Shown piece by piece: positions 6,698 to 9,318 of a stretch of DNA of 9,318 nucleotides. The DNA is taken from NCBI GenBank assembly GCA_947490975.1, contig CANLHV010000039.1, positions 1 through 9,318 on the forward strand, given 5' to 3'. Under the pieces are notes generated by a model. That model ran no database searches. It saw only the letters and a program-made list of their open reading frames with translations, and was not told where the DNA came from. A program made the position numbers and the translations under genes. Every line of letters begins with the position of its first letter. Position 1 is the first letter of the stretch. The stretch comes from Acidimicrobiaceae bacterium (lineage in GTDB: Bacteria; Actinomycetota; Acidimicrobiia; Acidimicrobiales; Ilumatobacteraceae).

Positions 6698-6700
6698 CAA

Positions 6701-7087
6701 ATGAATAGTTTGTTTGGGGCGAGTTTGCTTGAGGTGCATACTTCGTGGTCGTGGATCATGATTGTCGGCAACGGTCTTGCAGGTATTTGGGCATTGGTCG
6801 CGCATAAGAACATCGCGTTGCGCAGTCGAGCGTTGTGGTGGTTTACGGGCATTGCTCAAGTTTCAGTTTTTGTGCAAGTTGTGCTCGGCGTCGCCGTGGT
6901 TAATCGCGACAAAATTGAATATCCGGCGTTTCACGCTTTTTATGGTTTCGTGGCGATCATTGCGATTGCGATCATTTATTCGTATCGAGCACAATTAAAA
7001 AGTAAAACCTATTTGCTGTACGGCTTTGGCGGTTTATTCATTATGGGTCTTGGAATTCGAGCAATGCTCGTTGGTCAGGCGGGCTGA
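6701..7087 (+). CDS. Small four-helix membrane protein, unknown function
   Basis: A 128-residue very hydrophobic protein with four predicted membrane helices near 17-34, 45-67, 76-94 and 103-124. Short loops carry HKNIALRSR and RAQLKSK, basic segments that by the positive-inside rule put both termini outside and these loops in the cytoplasm. No catalytic motif is seen; the histidines are His13, His35 and His78. A polar GNGLAG sits in helix 1. I do not recognise a characterised family; the pattern reminds me of conserved small membrane proteins in actinobacterial genomes, but that is from memory. It starts 15 bases from the divergent epimerase start and ends 3 bases before the convergent pckG stop. 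The ATG is chosen for the short AGGGG before it and because helix 1 begins soon after. Its base composition is like the following chromosome genes, so it probably lies outside the glycan cluster proper. Confidence 0.8.
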   Translation: MNSLFGASLLEVHTSWSWIMIVGNGLAGIWALVAHKNIALRSRALWWFTGIAQVSVFVQVVLGVAVVNRDKIEYPAFHAFYGFVAIIAIAIIYSYRAQLKSKTYLLYGFGGLFIMGLGIRAMLVGQAG

Positions 7088-7090
7088 AAA

Positions 7091-8881
7091 CTAGGCGAGT
7101 GCAGACTCGAGTGAATTAAGCGAGTCGTGCAACTTTGTTGGCAGCCGATCGCCGAAAATTGCAAAGTGTTCGCGAATTTGCGGCACGGCTTCGCGCCATC
7201 CATCTGTATCAAGCGACGTAATTGCCTCAAGGTCGGCGGTGTTGATGTTCAGACCATCTATATCGAGCGAATCTGTCGCAGGCAGAAAGCCGATCGCAGT
7301 TTTTTGCGCGTCGGCTTTGCCATTGAGACGTTCAAAAATCCACTTAAGAACGCGACTGTTTTCGCCGTAGCCGGGCCACAAGAATCGACCGTCATTGTCG
7401 CGCCTGAACCAATTGACGAAAAATATCTGCGGAAGTTTTGCAGCCGAAGTTTTTGAGCCAACCGACAACCAGTGCGAAAAATAATCAGCCATGTTGTAGC
7501 CACAAAATGGCAACATCGCCATCGGATCAAAGCGCAGTTTGCCGACCGCTCCGCCAGCCGCTGCAGTTGTTTCGCTGGCCATGATCGAGCCGAGAAAAAC
7601 TCCGTGGTCCCAATCGAACGCTTGCGTCACGAGCGGCACGGTTGTGCGTCGACGACCGCCGAACAAAATTGCTGAGATTGGCACGCCACTTGGGTCTTGC
7701 CATTCAGGGGCGATAGATGGACATTGACTTGCGGGCGCAGTGAATCTCGCGTTCGGGTGCGCCGCCGGAGTTTCGCTCTCGGGTGTCCAGTTGTTGTTGC
7801 GCCAGTCGGTAGCGCGTGCAGGTTTTGTATCTGACATGCCTTCCCACCACACATCGCCCTCTGAAGTGAGAGCAGTATTAGTGAAAATACAATTTGCAGT
7901 CAGCGTGTGCATCGCGTTTGCATTTGTTTCGTAACCCGTGCCCGGTGCAACGCCGAAAAAGCCGGCCTCGGGGTTGATCGCGTAGAGCTGACCATCTTTG
8001 CCGAATTTCATCCAGCAAATGTCGTCGCCAATTGTTTCGGCTTTCCAGCCCTTGATTGTCGGCACAAGCATCGCCAAATTTGTTTTGCCGCATGCTGAAG
8101 GAAACGCGGCAGCGATGTATTTAAATTCACCGCTCGGATTCGTGAGTTTAAGAATCAGCATGTGTTCGGCGAGCCAGCCGTCATCGCGAGCCATTACCGA
8201 AGCGATTCGCAAGGCGAAACATTTTTTGCCGAGCAACGCGTTGCCGCCGTAGCCCGAACCGTAACTCATGATCTCGCGAGTCTCAGGGAAGTGAACAATA
8301 TATTTATTGTCCGGATTGCATGGCCATGGTGAATCTTTTGCGCCGTTGACAAGTGGTGCACCGACCGAATGCAGACATTGCACCCAATCGTTGTTACCAA
8401 GTGCGTCGAGAGCACCTTGACCCATGCGTGTCATTATGCGCATGCTCACTGCGACATAAGCACTGTCGGTTAGTTGCACGCCGATGTGGGCGATAGGTGA
8501 ACCTAGTGGGCCCATCGAGAACGGCACTACATAAAGTGTGCGACCGCGCATCGCGCCCGTGTAGAGCGAGCGCATTTCTGCGCGCATCTCATTTGGTTCG
8601 CGCCAATTATTGTTTGGACCTGCATCAATCTGATTAGCCGAGCAAATGAACGTTCGATCTTCGACTCGCGCAACATCGCCCGGATCAGAATGTGCCCAAA
8701 AAGAATTTGGTCGTTTGGCGTCGTCAAGTTTTGTGAAAGTACCCGACTGCACTAATTCGCGGCAGAGTTTGTCGTATTCGTCTTGAGATCCATCACACCA
8801 ATAAATGTCGCGAGGCTGAAGAACTTCTGCCCATTGAGAAACCCAAGTGTTCAACTTCGTGTTTGAAGTTTTGCCTGCCAT
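7091..8881 (-). CDS. pckG: Phosphoenolpyruvate carboxykinase (GTP)
   Basis: A 596-residue, full-length GTP-dependent PEPCK, which converts oxaloacetate plus GTP to PEP, CO2 and GDP in the cytoplasm (gluconeogenesis or anaplerosis). Family landmarks: the GSGYGGNALLGKKCFALR segment at 208-225, the kinase-1a P-loop FPSACGKTN at 260-268 with the hyper-reactive Cys264, the metal-binding kinase-2 GDDICWM at 285-291, FGVAPGTG at 309-316, the FGGRRR guanine/phosphate segment, and the glycine/alanine-rich lid ASETTAAAGGAVGK before RFDPMAM. Nothing is missing, so it should be active. The ATG is preceded by no clear Shine-Dalgarno; the stop of the cold-shock-like gene lies 15 bases upstream in the same direction, so the two may share a transcript. 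Its GC content is visibly higher than that of the glycan genes. It ends 3 bases from the stop of the convergent membrane protein gene. Confidence 0.97.
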   Translation of the reverse strand: MAGKTSNTKLNTWVSQWAEVLQPRDIYWCDGSQDEYDKLCRELVQSGTFTKLDDAKRPNSFWAHSDPGDVARVEDRTFICSANQIDAGPNNNWREPNEMRAEMRSLYTGAMRGRTLYVVPFSMGPLGSPIAHIGVQLTDSAYVAVSMRIMTRMGQGALDALGNNDWVQCLHSVGAPLVNGAKDSPWPCNPDNKYIVHFPETREIMSYGSGYGGNALLGKKCFALRIASVMARDDGWLAEHMLILKLTNPSGEFKYIAAAFPSACGKTNLAMLVPTIKGWKAETIGDDICWMKFGKDGQLYAINPEAGFFGVAPGTGYETNANAMHTLTANCIFTNTALTSEGDVWWEGMSDTKPARATDWRNNNWTPESETPAAHPNARFTAPASQCPSIAPEWQDPSGVPISAILFGGRRRTTVPLVTQAFDWDHGVFLGSIMASETTAAAGGAVGKLRFDPMAMLPFCGYNMADYFSHWLSVGSKTSAAKLPQIFFVNWFRRDNDGRFLWPGYGENSRVLKWIFERLNGKADAQKTAIGFLPATDSLDIDGLNINTADLEAITSLDTDGWREAVPQIREHFAIFGDRLPTKLHDSLNSLESALA

Positions 8882-8896
8882 GACTGTTGGCCAGCG

Positions 8897-9118
8897 CTAT
8901 GCGCCGGGAGTTTCCATGTCGCGCTCAGAACCAAAACGAATTTTCGTCGCATGGCCGGCGTCGTTGAGTGAAAACAAAACTCGCTGACCTTGTCGCAACA
9001 TACGAAAAATTGAACCCTCTAAAGCGTCGGTGGCGATGTTGTATTCGCTCAGATCTGTATCGCGTATCACTACGCCGTCTCCCGATGATGGGTCGTAAGC
9101 CTTGATCACGCCTTGCAC
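8897..9118 (-). CDS. Cold-shock-domain-like small protein
   Basis: A 73-residue single-domain protein resembling actinobacterial CspA-like OB-fold proteins: VQGVIKAYDPSSGDGVVI, a central DLSEYNI, the loop GSIFRMLRQGQRVLFSL, and the closing GHATKIRFGSE. In CspA the RNP1 strand reads KGFGFI and RNP2 VFVHF, with aromatics that stack on RNA. Here they read GDGVVI and SEYNIA, so most of those aromatics are absent and nucleic-acid binding may be weak or changed. I chose GTG 9118, where domain homology begins. The frame is open to a GTG at 9178, adding 20 residues that do not look like family sequence; if that longer start is right the protein has 93 residues. The stop lies 15 bases before pckG in the same direction, so joint transcription is likely. 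Role unknown; a link to pckG expression is only suggested by position. Confidence 0.72.
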   Translation of the reverse strand: MQGVIKAYDPSSGDGVVIRDTDLSEYNIATDALEGSIFRMLRQGQRVLFSLNDAGHATKIRFGSERDMETPGA

Positions 9119-9125
9119 ACATAGA

Positions 9126-9131
9126 AAGATA
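9126..9131 (-). promoter_or_regulatory. Possible -10 element for a leaderless cold-shock-like mRNA
   Basis: On the - strand TATCTT lies 7 bases before GTG 9118, the spacing expected if transcription starts at the start codon itself. No Shine-Dalgarno precedes that GTG. No convincing -35 is visible, so this is tentative; it counts mildly for the short start over GTG 9178. Confidence 0.25.
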
Positions 9132-9207
9132 GTTGCCCGTTTAGGCAATTTGCTAGTTGTCGCGAGGTACTGGGTCACACGACCTGAACGGTTAGTAGCC
9201 TTGCGCT

Positions 9208-9318
9208 GTGGCAGTTCTTGAAGAATTTGGGGCGGATGCCCTGCGTCACACCGTGATCGCCTTCCGCGACACGATGAAACGCCATGCCAGCGGCATTAAC
9301 CGTCTGAATGTGTATCCG
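9208..9318 (+). CDS. DAK2-domain (FakA/YloV-like) protein, N-terminal fragment
   Basis: The first 37 codons of a gene that runs off the window. GTG 9208 is the only possible start, because an in-frame TAG stands at 9196-9198. The residues form an amphipathic helix followed by INRLNVYP, which in DAK2/DhaL domains leads directly into the metal- and ATP-binding PVPDGDTGTN loop, here just beyond the edge. FakA-type proteins phosphorylate fatty acids bound to a FakB partner; plain DhaL proteins are dihydroxyacetone kinase subunits. A stand-alone DAK2 protein of the FakA/YloV type, as is common in actinobacteria, is the more likely of the two, but this cannot be settled from the fragment. No Shine-Dalgarno is visible. 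It is divergent from the cold-shock-like gene, 89 bases from GTG 9118 (29 from GTG 9178). Confidence 0.75.
   Translation, partial: MAVLEEFGADALRHTVIAFRDTMKRHASGINRLNVYP

Noticed and set aside
6686..6859. N-terminal extension of the epimerase reading frame
   Set aside because: It lies antisense to the membrane protein gene, is rich in Arg, Gln, Pro and Thr, and precedes a normal-length Rossmann protein. ATG 6685 or 6679 gives the expected length.
7127..8252. Several + strand open frames within pckG
   Set aside because: They are antisense shadows of a full-length, clearly conserved PEPCK gene, with no homology or ribosome site of their own.

Overview
The window looks like a chromosomal segment of a mid-to-low-GC actinobacterium, possibly of the Acidimicrobiia type. 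The basis is a GTP-type PEP carboxykinase, a divergent DAK2 (FakA-like) gene beside a small cold-shock-like protein, several TTG/GTG starts with weak or missing Shine-Dalgarno sequences, and a small four-helix membrane protein that resembles proteins I associate with actinobacteria. This assignment is an inference. No tRNA, rRNA, CRISPR array, insertion sequence or phage gene was seen.

Region 1 (about 1-5645, + strand) is the end of a surface-glycan gene cluster. It starts with the C-terminus of an RfbH-type PLP enzyme of CDP-3,6-dideoxyhexose synthesis. Then come a membrane-anchored family 2 glycosyltransferase, an SDR oxidoreductase, a dehydroquinate-synthase-like cyclase, an acetolactate-synthase-like ThDP enzyme and, after a 68-bp gap, an HpcH/HpaI-type aldolase. 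Each of the four genes from the glycosyltransferase to the ThDP enzyme overlaps the next (1, 17 and 4 bases), so they are probably co-translated.

Region 2 (5642-6685, - strand) is an NAD-dependent epimerase/dehydratase that runs convergently into the aldolase; the last four bases of the two genes overlap. It probably belongs to the same glycan pathway.

Region 3 (6701-9318) looks like ordinary chromosome of visibly higher GC. It holds the four-helix membrane protein (+), pckG (-), the cold-shock-like protein (-, upstream of pckG in the same direction) and the start of a DAK2-domain gene (+), which is cut by the window edge.

The most interesting feature is the combination in region 1: a sugar-phosphate-cyclase fold enzyme with unusual active-site loops, a carboligase-type ThDP enzyme, a pyruvate-type aldolase, an SDR and a lipid-linked-sugar type glycosyltransferase, next to a CDP-dideoxysugar enzyme. 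Together they suggest synthesis of a branched-chain, higher-carbon or carbocyclic sugar for the cell envelope. The product cannot be read from the sequence.
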